The notes below the pieces were generated by a model. It searched no databases. It saw only the letters and a list, made by a program, of their open reading frames with translations, and was not told the DNA's origin. A stretch of DNA of 37,806 nt, taken from assembly GCA_018398765.1 (NCBI GenBank), contig JAHBMJ010005806.1, positions 1 through 37,806 of the forward strand, given 5' to 3'. Source of the stretch: Chromera velia. Lineage: Eukaryota; Sar; Chromeraceae. This document shows, piece after piece, positions 9,350 through 20,190 of the stretch. Every line of letters begins with the position of its first letter. The stretch's first letter is position 1. The position numbers and the translations under genes were made by a program.

Positions 9350-10852
9350 TCACTGCTTGGCGTGCGGCACATCAGTGATCTGGCACACCTCCTTCACCTC
9401 TCCGCTCTCGAGATCATACACTCCACCGACGACAATGAGCTTCTTCTGTCTGATGAGAGTACGGATGATGGGGGAGACCTCAGCCAGCTGCTGGGCCTGC
9501 AGCTTCACGTTCTCGCCGATGGCAGCGTTGATGTCACCCTGCATGAATACAGACAGACACCCAAGTCAGAATTAAGAGGAGAGATAAAAGGTAGACAGAC
9601 GGATTTTGAGTGCGCAGACTTCGAACTTTCTGACAAAGTCCGTCGATACCATTTCTTCTCCCTAACACTCGTAGTAACTCTCACTCACTCACTCATTCAG
9701 TCAGTCACTCACTCACTCACTCACTGACTCACTTTCTCCCACCTTCCCTGCCTTCCCTTGCTGACGCGCCGACTCACGTTGACGGCTCTGAGTGCCGGCT
9801 TGACATGGTAGAAGAGAGAGGACACCAGCCCCGGCACATCCTCTCCCTCACACGTTCCTGCGGCCTTCACGGCACCACAGGCGGTGTGTCCGAGCACGTA
9901 CAGGACCTTCGCGCCCAGCACGGAGGTTCCGAACTCCAGAGACCCGACCACCTCGGGATTCGACACGTTCCCTGCCACTCTGACAACGAAGATGTCACCG
10001 AAGCCCTGGTCGAAGAGAATCTCCACAGGGACGCGGGAGTCCGCACAGGAGAGGAAGGCAGCGAAGGGGTGCTGACCGCCTGCGAGGTTCTTCACACGAT
10101 CCTGCAGGCAGATGTATAGGCATCAGATGGATCGATTAATTGTGTGAGGAGACTCTCTCAAGAGAGACAAGGCGCTTCCCGTGTGGGCCTTCCTTTCTTT
10201 CTCGGTCTTCCCTTGCCATTCTCCCATGTCCAACGTGAAGTGAAGGAACAAGCGAACCGCAAGATGGACTGCTCTTAGAATTTCGCATGGCTGCTCTCTG
10301 CCGATCTCTCCTACTGACCATGTTTCTGTTGGGTGCAAGGACCTCTCCCCTGGTGAATCTTTCGTTCCCGGCGCGCAGCAGCTCCACAGCAGAGATGGGG
10401 TCTTCAGGGTAGACCAGAACCTCCGGGTTGTGGTGCTGGGGGGAGATGTTGTCCTTGCTTCCGCGTCTGCGCACGCTGGCGGCACCCTGCTCAAGGAGCT
10501 GTCCGTTGGCATAGGAAGGGTTGCTCTGGTCTGCCTTGATCAGCTTGACCTGGGCGGTCTTCGGGAGGCCCTGTGCAACAGTTGCGGGGATTCTGGCATG
10601 TTGTTCAGCCGATTTCGGGGAAAGGATGAAGGGATTGGTCCCGGCAGGAAGCACATGGGAACCCATGACCATCGGTTGAAGAGTGGGAGCGCCTGTGTGC
10701 TGCACTGGGGTTGGGACAACCATGGGTTGGTGAACAAGAGGCTGTTGCACAGGCTGTTGCGCAACGGTTCTGGAAGTCACAGGAGTCTGGTAGGTGTAAT
10801 GGCCGGGTCTGGCGTACTGAGCAGGGGCAGGGTAGTAGTAGGACATCTGCAT
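9350..10852 (-). CDS. Beta-class carbonic anhydrase
   Basis: Reversibly hydrates CO2 to bicarbonate with a Zn centre. Three coding exons: 10852-10319, 10101-9778 and 9538-9350 (TGA), all joined in phase 0 by GTCAGT/CTGCAG and GTGAGT/ATGCAG, giving about 348 residues. Zn ligands are visible as CADSR (Cys197, with the Asp199-Arg201 dyad) and HTACG (His250, Cys253). The exon junction gives NRNM/DRVKNLAGGQHPF, as expected for the family, and the C-terminal motif is LIVVGGVYDLESGEV. About 145 residues precede the catalytic domain; they are rich in Pro, Gln, Val and Tyr, without a clear signal peptide. This is longer than the usual 200-250 residue enzyme. A good donor GTAAGT (10951-10946) marks an upstream untranslated exon; if its acceptor is the CAG at 10849-10847, translation starts at Met3. 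The gene is divergent from the histidine kinase. Confidence 0.93.
9680..9736 (-). repeat. (GTGA)n array in carbonic anhydrase intron 2
   Basis: On the plus strand it is (ACTC)n with ATTC and AGTC variants. In the sense direction of the gene it reads GTGAGTGAGTGA and so repeats the 5' splice consensus GTGAGT, about 40 bases after the true donor GTGAGT at 9777-9772. Confidence 0.85.
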
Positions 10853-11537
10853 TCAGATATACGTCGACGGAATGGCAATACTACTCAGCTGTGCACATTT
10901 GGTAGGATTCTGCGGAAAGACTGACTTGCCACTGGATCGATTTTGACTTACCTTTGCTCGAAGGAGAAGAAAGCTGCTTGAATACGAAGTTGGTGAGTTA
11001 GCAACGAGAACAGTAGAAGTAAAATCAGTGCTTAGTTCGATGAAAAGGTTGGACTCAGAAGCAGTGAAACTTTGCTTCAGTTAGCTACAGCTGCCAAAGT
11101 CAACGGAGATCATTAGAAAGGATCGAATACAGCTAGAGAAAATCGGCTCGCGGCTTTGTGCGTTGATCGAATTCGGGATGGCCCCGGCCGCGGGCTCACG
11201 CGCCGCGGCCCCCCGCCGCGTACCACGCCGGCCCCGGAAATGCTGTGCATGCATGTGAGCGAGATTCAACTTCTCTGCTTGCTTATGCTTCCTCTCTTCT
11301 TATATATACCGTCGGACACGTTTGGCACGTTCTAACTCAATCTAACGCTTCCATGCCACCGACACCTCGTCGCTCGAGAACCAGACTCTTGAATCAAATC
11401 CGAGGTCTTGCTTGTATGTGTACTCTATACCTAAATTTATATATACATATCAAAGAACCAAAAGATGGAAGACTTGGAGAATAAGGGACAGAGTGCTCTT
11501 CTCTTTCTTGTTGTGAAAAGTGTAGACTGTCACAATC
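10853..11537. promoter_or_regulatory. Divergent intergenic region, carbonic anhydrase / histidine kinase
   Basis: Contains the 5' untranslated exon of the anhydrase, ending at 10952. A GC-rich block lies at 11174-11239, GCATGCATG at 11247-11255, and TATA-like tatatata runs near 11300 and 11440, the latter about 100 bases before the kinase start. The GC block suggests a shared bidirectional promoter; this is inference from layout only. Confidence 0.4.
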
Positions 11538-14474
11538 ATGGATTCCACAGCACGGCTTCAGTGCTTCGCTAAGCAGGTCAGTCCAGCCCAGCCCGAGGTC
11601 CGTTGTGTAAACGCAGAACACAAACAACAGTGTTACAACACGCAAACTTTTCAAGCATGCGTATCCACGAGTCGAATTTCAACGCTCCTGTGTTTGCAGC
11701 GTCAGTTTCTTGGTGTTGCATTTGGAATTCTCTCTCTTGGAACTTTGGTTGCAATCGGAATTCTCTTCCCCTTTGGCTTTCTGGGGCTTCGGGCGTTCGT
11801 TCTCTTCGCCTGTTGGTCAACACTCCTCGTTCTTTCGGTTCTTCCTGTGGTTGTCGATAAATCGACAGACAGGGACCAACTGAAGAGGGAGGAATTGTGG
11901 TGATTTTTTCTTCTCCTCGGTTCCAATGTTCTCTTCCAAGCTGCCATGGCAAACATCAGAACTTTCAACCGTGACACCGACCTCCTGTGCATCGGCGTGT
12001 CAGGTCAGTCAATTTTCCTCCCCCTGTCTCCCTAGACCAGCTACATGAAGAGAAAACCAGCGAGGGAGACTGCACAGATCCTTTTTGAACCGCATGTCTC
12101 AGCTGTCTTGCTCCCATCTTCGACTTGCGACTGGTCTTGCGATGCCGCTGACCGACCGGAGAGACCACGCGTCCTCTGAGAGAAAGACACGATCTGATTA
12201 GAATAAAGGATACAGTTGGGTGTCGTGGCGTACATTAGCCTTATTTCCGCATATATGACCATTTTCGCTGCATAGTCCTGGTCTGCTCAAAGCCTCTTCC
12301 CTCGCCTCCACATATGACTGCAGGACTCTGGAATAAGGCGATTCTGATTCCCCTCCACTTCTCAAACTTTCACTACGGGGTCTTAGTCTTCTCCGATGCG
12401 CTGGTGTGGCTCATCGTCGCAGCGCAGTTCTTGGGAAGTGCGGTCCCTGTTGTCCTCTTTCTCGTTGCGGGCCAGATTTGCAGCGTCTCGGTGAGCATGG
12501 GACTCAGGTATCTAGCAACACAAACCCTCGCTGCGTTCATCAAACAATCGCACGCCACTGAAACTGCAGAGCTTGCACTGAAGCGTTTCATCTCGTACAT
12601 CATGCACGAGATGCGAAATCCGCTCTCTGGGGCCTCTCTCCTGGTCTCTGAGCTACGGGATTTGCTTACTGAAGTCCTCAAAGCACATAGAGAGAAAGGG
12701 GGAGAGAGAGAGAAAGAGACCACCCTAGTCCCCCAAATCTATTGGAGAGACGAACTGTTGCAGATGGGTTCTTTGCTAGAGCTTCTCTCAACCCAACTAG
12801 GCAAAATGACGGGGGTGTGCAACGACGTTCTGCAACTTGAGCGTCTGGAGAGGGGGGCGATGGAGTTTGTCTTTCTCCCCCGACCGATACGCGAATGGCT
12901 GCAGCATGTGGCCAAACAAGCCGAACGAACGTTTGCCGCGTCGGTGGGTGTCTCTTTTCATTGGGTCTGGGAGGAGTTCGAGGAAGACGGTGAAGGAAAA
13001 GAAGGAAATGGACAGCAGCAGCAGAAGAAGCAATTGAAGGGAATGCTCAAAGATCATCCAAGAGGAGTGGCAGACTTTGTCAGACTAGAACAGGTGATCG
13101 ACAACTTTTTGGGTAATGGTCTCAAATTTACCCCTTCTGGCGGCTCTGTGTGCCTGCGTGCACGGCTCCGGCTCCCTTCGCCTGAAGAGATCGCGGAGGT
13201 ACGCGAAGAGTCTCTGACTGAAGGGAGGCGGGTAGAGGGACAACTGAAGGCGTGGAAGGCGAGCGTGCGTGATTTGATCCCGTCAAAGAGACGAGGGAGC
13301 TTCATGAATCAAGATCTCCACTCTGATACCCCCCCGTCCTGGGTTGTCCTGAGGGTGTGTGTGGAGGACACCGGAGCTGGTCTGAGTGAGTCAGACCTTC
13401 CTCGACTATTTAGACCTTATGTTCAGATTCGTGCGGGGGAATTGCAGAATGGGGGTGGGACGGGATTGGGTCTGTGTATATGCAAGAGTTTTGTTGAGGC
13501 ACACGCAGGGGGTCGGATATGGGCCCAGAGCGCTGGAGAGGGTAAAGGAAGTTCATTCATCTTTGAAATTTGCCTCCCCCTCGCACCCCCTGATCCTTTC
13601 AGCCCCTCGACTCCAGAGTCCCCCCCTGCATCTAGCGCCCCCGTGCGCACATCAGTTCACAGATCCAAGAGCGCCCCCCCACGGAGAGAATCTGTGTGTA
13701 CCCCCTCGAGTCCCTCTGAGTCCCCTCTTTCCCGAGACACCTCACACTCACCAGAAATGGCAGCATTGGGATCGCAGAAAACCAAGCGGGCAGAGAAAAT
13801 TCACAAAAAAGCCCAAGGAAAGGCATATCTGCAAAACTTGTCAGCCGACTCTGGTGCACGCAAAGCTGAGGTCCCTCAGTCACCCAGCCATCAACATACA
13901 AAAACCCCTGCCGACGATAAGAAGAGGGAAAATGAAGCGAAGCGGGTGGATGTGCTTGTGGCAGATGATGATCGACTTTGTCTTCTCGCTGCGAGTGCAG
14001 TGATTCGTCATTTAGGCTTCTCTTTACAGACAGCCGAGGACGGACAGTCTGCCATCGATCTTGTATGCAACCGAGGCACAGAAATCTCTCCAAGGTGTGA
14101 GCACGGAATGATTTTGATAGACAACAACATGCCGGGGCTGTCAGGACCCGAAACGGTTGCGAAGATGAGGGCCGAGTTTGAGGCCATGAGGAGCGCACGA
14201 GAAGAGGGAGGAAGACGAAACAGAAGCGGGGGTAAGGAAGGAAAAAGAAGTGCGGTCTGTTGACCTGAACTTTCCTCTGATTTTCGGTTGTACAGGCGAA
14301 ACATCAAAGCAGACGATCATCAGCTTTATTGAGGCAGGGGCCAAGGGATTGCTTCACAAGCCTTTAGATAAGCAAAAGCTGCAGGAGCTTCTTAACTGCA
14401 AAACTCCCCGGGACGACACGCACCGCACCTCGAAGACGAGTACCGTCACTCGAGCCAGTGTGATGTCGATCTGA
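11538..14474 (+). CDS. Membrane hybrid histidine kinase with receiver domain
   Basis: Two-component sensor: autophosphorylates on His and passes the phosphate to its own receiver Asp. Exons: 11538-11576; 11700 to about 11800-11850 (end not fixed); 11941-12003; 12276 to about 14231; then to TGA at 14472-14474. Exon 2 encodes two hydrophobic segments and exon 4 one or two more (LVWLIVAAQFLGSAVPVVLF), so the N-terminal part is a membrane sensor without a recognisable ligand domain. The phospho-His lies in HEMRNPL (His codon 12605-12607). ATP-binding boxes are NFLGNGLKFTP, DTGAGL, LFRPY and GTGLGL. A Ser/Pro-rich linker follows. The receiver has VLVADDD, the acceptor Asp in LIDNNMPG (14120-14122) and Lys in LHKPL. 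The frame changes between 14200 and 14250, and beta-4 (PLIFGCTGE) is in the second frame. A frameshift or a very short intron explains this. Kinase identity is secure; the exact splicing is not. Confidence 0.87.
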
Positions 14475-14697
14475 GTGCCAGATGGATAGGCAGATCTAGA
14501 TTCAGGTGGAAACATTGGAAAACTTAATTGCTCCAGAGCACTGGCGACACTGTCACGACAGTGGCATGTGCGCTGACGGGGCCTCGGTGAAGGCTGTGGA
14601 GTGAAGGTTTATATACGTTTCAATAGAATTCATATCTTCTGTCAGTGTGGTAGCTTGAAATACTAGCTTCTGTGTCTGCATCATATTGCATGCAGAA

Positions 14698-14730
<33 letters not shown>

Positions 14731-14762
14731 TGTGTGTATGCATGTCTGTGTGTGTGACACTA

Positions 14763-14794
<32 letters not shown>

Positions 14795-14806
14795 TGTATG
14801 CATGTC

Positions 14807-14849
<43 letters not shown>

Positions 14850-16060
14850 CTATGTGTGTGTGTGTGTGTGTGTGCACGCGAATTTTTTAGCACCCAATTG
14901 TGTAGTAGTAATTCTCTATCAAAAGCGAAAAGACATGGAAACTGTCCAAATCGTGTTCAATAAGTTTTTACTAAAAGAATGAAAGTCTTAGTTAAAGTTT
15001 CAGTTAATTTTCTTGCTTAATGATATGGCTTTGAATCTATATAGTACTGATCGAATGGAAGAACTTCAAAGTTCAAAGAAAGTTAAAACAATAACTTTAT
15101 AAGATGTTTTTATATCATTTTTTAAATGCACTTTTCATTGTTAAATGTATTGTGGCATGCAATTATTACACCAACACACTTCTATGTGTCTTAATGTCTA
15201 GGTTTTGAATCGATTATACAGAATCCCGACTGGAATCACAATGAAAACATTTCAATAAATGTACAAGTCTAGGCACAAGTTTTATACCAGTATGCATTTA
15301 AATCATTTTAGTTTAGTATAATTTTTAAATTGATTACAATCTAGATTACAATTGTTGTTGATCACTAATACTGCTGGTTAGCAATTAAACAGTCATGGCA
15401 AGTAAAACAAATCTAACAATTAATTAAAACAACTTAAATGTTAATATTTTTATAACTTTGAATGTTAAAAAAAAACATTTTAAGAAAAATTATTGTATAT
15501 TTTTATAGAAATGAATGAATGAGAGTATAATATAATATAAACGTCACTTTAAAAATAGATTAAACAACGAATGAATGGTTTTAGGAAGGATATAGCGATT
15601 GTTACTTACAAACGTTAAGTCAATGCCCTCCCATTGTTACTTATTCAATCATCGTAACATAATCGTATGAATTTTCTCTGTCAAAGGCTAGAAAAAGTGC
15701 CTTGCTTATCATAGGGTTGATGATGTTTACCGAGTTTTGATATCGTAATTAGTATCGTAATCATATCTTTATTCTTTAAAAAATGTAATCTGCACAGTTC
15801 AGCTGTTTTTTTGTAAAGTTTATAAGTTGAACAGTTGCGATGATGAACTCTTTGTTTTCCTTTTTTTGTTCACTGCTGTTTGGACTGAAGCAACTTGAAA
15901 GTGTCGCACTCTGACGGTGAACCCAACCGAGTAACTTGAAGTGCTTACTTGATCATCATACCCAATACCACGCAGGAAGGTCCATCCAGCGAAAGAGTGG
16001 GGAGGGGGCATGTATTTCTGGTTTGCAGTTCAGGACAGTTTTCAACTTTATCTCTCAGCA
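14475..16060. other. Intergenic: microsatellite then AT-rich island
   Basis: After the kinase stop lies a (CT)n(GT)n satellite (14699-14878), then about 940 bp of AT-rich DNA (14890-15830) with no ORF, inverted terminus or RNA gene visible. The last 230 bp must include the 3' untranslated region of the minus-strand gene that ends at 16061. Confidence 0.6.
14699..14878. repeat. (CT)n(GT)n compound microsatellite
   Basis: Starts as (CT)n and switches directly to (GT)n, with interruptions such as atgcatgtctgtg and gacactatg. The same CT-to-GT switch recurs near 28245, 31915 and 34895, and in inverse form at 4503. Confidence 0.95.
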
Positions 16061-18577
16061 TCAAGGTCGCTGCCAGCAGCCCTTGAGGTGCTTCCAGCCA
16101 GGTGACGGCGCAACGATTGTTGGTCCGAAGATGTCCTTGAGTAGAAATTCAGAGGCCTTGAGGACCTCTACGGGGGGGGGGGAGGTGGACCTCGTACGTG
16201 TTCGTCCCTGAAGGACGGGTCTCGGATATTTGAGCTGAACGTTTCCGTCCTTCCCCCCAACTTTTCCTCCTGCCTTGCCCTCAACAGACGATTTCTGCTG
16301 ATCTTCTTTTTCTCCCCCAATCTCTCTTTCCCTTTCTTTCAGATGAAGTTCCCCTTTCTCAGCTGTGATCTCGAAGACAGATGAGTCAAGGCCCTCACGC
16401 ACAGAGTCCAGGAGACGAGAGGCGAGAGCAACGACCCTGCAAGCGCATCAATGTATAAACATAAAAGCACTGATGCTAGATTTGGACTCTGCCAACACAT
16501 GGACGGAAGAAGTAACCACCAAGCCCGAATCCAGCAAGAGACACCCTTCTGTTGAAAATTCAGCTATGTACCCGCACTTCGATTACCGAGACAGCGCGTT
16601 TTCTGCGGTACTTCGCCTGGAGCATTTCAACCGAAAAGAAGCCAAATACTTAGAAGCAAGGGCCCCCTCCTAGACAAAAGGAGGCACAATGCAAGCAAAA
16701 GATCAAAGGGGACTTACCAGAGCGCCTTATTGCGCGAAGATGTCCGTGCTTGAAGTGCGTGATTGCAGTAGAAGTTGAGGTACATGAAAGCAGCCCTGCA
16801 GAAGTACTCCACGAACCCCTCAAATTCCACATACCCTGGACAGACCTCGTGGGCCAATCTGACCTCCACAGAACCTTTCAGTGCGAGTCCCATCGATTTC
16901 TGGGAACTCAAAATGGTGCCCCCTCCCTTGGTGGGCGAACCTCTTGGCTCGGAGTAGGTGACTGGAGAGGCAGGGGACTGACTCTGCCGCCTGAATGACG
17001 GACTGTCCGACTCGGCCAGTTTCTCTTTGGCCAGACGGTTGGCTCCTATCAATGCACGTGCTGCTGCTGAGAAGGCACTCGGTGCGGGGGCAGTTGCAGG
17101 GGGACCTCCGCTTGACTTGTTGGGCGAGGCGGAAGAAGAAGAGGAAGGATCTCCAAAAGTGACGACTGCCGAATGGGCCCCCCCCCTCTTGGACGACGCC
17201 TGAGAGGCTCTCCGAGCAGCCTTCGACCCAGGAGAGGTGTCTGCTCTACTGTCGTTGTCCATTTGGATCTGTTGCTGCATTTGTTGTTGTTGCTGCTGTT
17301 GTTGGAAGCGTGCGAAGAGGGTTTGTTGGACCTGCTCGGCTTTCCAAGTTCGGAACGGAGAGGGGGGAAGGGGCTGGGTGGAACGCAGACGGAGACGCCT
17401 CCACAGAAATTGGAGTGTCCAGCGGGAGAGTAGCTGCAAGCATCCATCGCGCAATTCGAAAGAACTTAGATGAGGGGGGGAGTAGAAGGAGAGAGCACAC
17501 TCAAGCAAGCCAAAGTATAACAAAGTGCGAAGGTTTGGGGCTTGGGAAGGGCAGAGAAACCATGAGAGACAAAGCATGACGCGTGCATTTAGCTAGCCCT
17601 GCATGTTCAAAGTTTTCATTCCAATTTGACTCTTCTGCATCGATGGCAGAGAAAGAAAAGAAAAGAAAAGAAAAGAGAAGAAAAGAAGGAAAAAGAAGAG
17701 GGAGGTCCGTGTGTTTTCTCCCTGCTCCACTCACGAATCGAAACCTCCCTTTCTCTTCCTCATTGTAGTCCTGGGAGCACTAAACTCAAAAGAGACACAT
17801 AGCTCTGTTAGACCTCCGTCCCTTCCTCACCCAGCAACTCGCTGATTTACGCACTGACGTGTGGAAACAATCCCGAGGCAACAATACACTTCCAGATGTC
17901 CTGCCAGAGCATGAAGGCGGGCACAGTCTCCTCCTCGGGGGTCGGAGGGAGAGTGTCGATGCTGGCTAAGCGGGTGATTGATTTCCTTCCCACCATGCCT
18001 TGGACCGCCTCCAGAATTTTGCTTGCGTGAGTCGCCACCTGGGCGTCGAAATCGTTTTGAGCGTCGGGACAGGTCGAGGGGCGGTGTCCGTTTGTTAGGG
18101 GGGAAACGGGGCGGCCGGATGTGGGTGGACCCTGGGAGGTCTTGGGGGGACGTCGCGTGGGTTGGTGTCCTCCGCCGTCTCCTGAAGTTGCGGTGCTGCT
18201 TGCGCTTGCTCTTCTTTTTGAGTTTGCGAGTGATTGTTTTCTCTCTCTGCTGTTACTGTTGTTGTTCATGCTCGACCCTCTTCTTACAGAACCAGGGGGG
18301 GAGGCGAGGGGCTCCTCCAAGGAATCTGCTGCCGAGGCTTCTCTCTCTGGGGGGGGAGTGGAAGTGGCGACTCCGGGAGGATCCCATAGAAGGAGGGGCT
18401 CGAGGGCGGGGGTCTTCGCACGGAGAAGGGGGGGTTTCTTTGGCCGGTCTTCTTCTCTTGCTTGCTCTGCATCCATTGACGCAACAGACGAGGACAAAAT
18501 GGGATGCATTCTGGGGTGGAACGAAGTCTATTCCATGCAACATTCATTCATTCATTCATTCATTCATTCATTCATTC

Positions 18578-18617
<40 letters not shown>

Positions 18618-20140
18618 GGAGGGGCTGACCGACCAACAGTCCGTTTTATTCGTTCTGTTTTTTCTTTTTTTCTCTCTGAATCGACAGACAGACGTACGGG
18701 CTCACAGAGACGAACAGCTCATAGATAGACAGACGGAGAGGCAGCAAGAGGGACTGACCGAGAGCTCTTGAAAGGGACGTCCGTGCAAAGAAGAGAAACA
18801 AGGACTTGAAGATCTGTTGCTGCTTCGCGATGACCTCGATCACCTCAGGCTCTCCCAGCTGCTCTCATTCGACCGCATGCATTTGCAGAGATGTTCTTCG
18901 TTCTCGTGTTTGTGGACATACATACAGAGCAGGAAAAAGAAGTTTGACGGCGAATGAAGGTCCCACCAAAATTCTTTTTTTTTGTCTTTCGTCAGTCCAT
19001 CTGTCTGTTATCTGAGGCCGACCAAGTGAGTACAAGTAACTCAAGACCTGGCTGACTGACGTACCCATGTGAGGGTAGTGCAGGAAAGCTATTCATGACT
19101 ACACATGCCTTCAGAAATGAAACCGTAAACGTGGGACCCAAATTGACAGGGAGACCGACCGACCTGCATTTCGATTCTGTGGTGCATCCAATGGGGGTTG
19201 ACAGCAAAGTAAGCCTGAGAGCCCCTAACTTTGTCCTTCTCTTTCCCCTTCTCTCTCCTGGAGGGGGACCTCTCTTCTCCTCCTGAACTGGCAGCGCTTG
19301 GGCTGATACTTGCCCTCCTTGATTCGTCCTTGTCTTTGTCTTTTTTGCTCTTCTTCTTTTCCTTTTTGGGCTTCTTTTCCTTCTCTTGATCTATCTGGGA
19401 TCTTCTACGGCTCTCGATACGCAGCTGCTCTGCAATGCCGTCGGCTGTCTTGGAACTGCAGAGAGACAAAGAGGTCAACAGACGTGCATACTTTTTGATT
19501 GCTTATTTGCTTTGCTTTTTCCCCTTGCAAAGACATCACGAGACAAACAGACGCGGAGTCTGACTGCAAATGGACAAATCGGCAACAAAGCTGACTGGCA
19601 CAAAAAATCAAAAAAAGGGTCAGATTCTTTGTAAGAGCCAAAGAGTCAGGCTACTTGTTGATTGCGAGGAAAAGAGACCGACTGATGGACAGAGCAAACA
19701 ACTACAGCTAGTTGTCCCAAGGAGGGAGTGAAGACGCACCTCATTCGGAGTCTGACGGGAAGGCACTGATGCAGAGCGGAGGCGCAGGGGTCCATGTCAG
19801 GTGAGGGGTATGAGATTGCTCTTCCTGTGGGGGCTGCGGGGAGTCTCTCCATCAGGTTGGACTTCTGGGCACGGAGAAACGCCGCGATTGCTGCAAGTAC
19901 AGGTTGAGGGTCATATATTCTCGTCCATCCTTTTCAAATTTGGACGTTGAAGTTCTTGTTCTAAGGTTCCCGGCAGGATGATGAGGCAGCTTGAAGAGAA
20001 AGACAACATAAAAGGACAAATCTTCTAGTACCGCTACGAAGGGAAGAGAAGACTGGAAGAGAAGACTTCTAGTATCGTTCAGGAAAACGAAGGAAAGAGA
20101 AGAGAGAAGACTGGTAGAGTTTTGCGGGAACAGTTCCCGG

Positions 20141-20190
<50 letters not shown>

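Noticed and set aside
8880-9575. 231-codon plus-strand frame overlapping the last carbonic anhydrase exon
   Set aside because: Its second half is antisense to the conserved anhydrase C-terminus and the first half has no recognisable features.
13386-14003. 205-codon plus-strand frame inside the kinase
   Set aside because: Alternate frame of the ATP-binding domain and Ser/Pro linker; the kinase motifs are in the other frame.
17978-18771. Two 216-codon plus-strand frames
   Set aside because: Antisense to exon 12 of the large minus-strand gene and running into the ATTC/GACA satellite.
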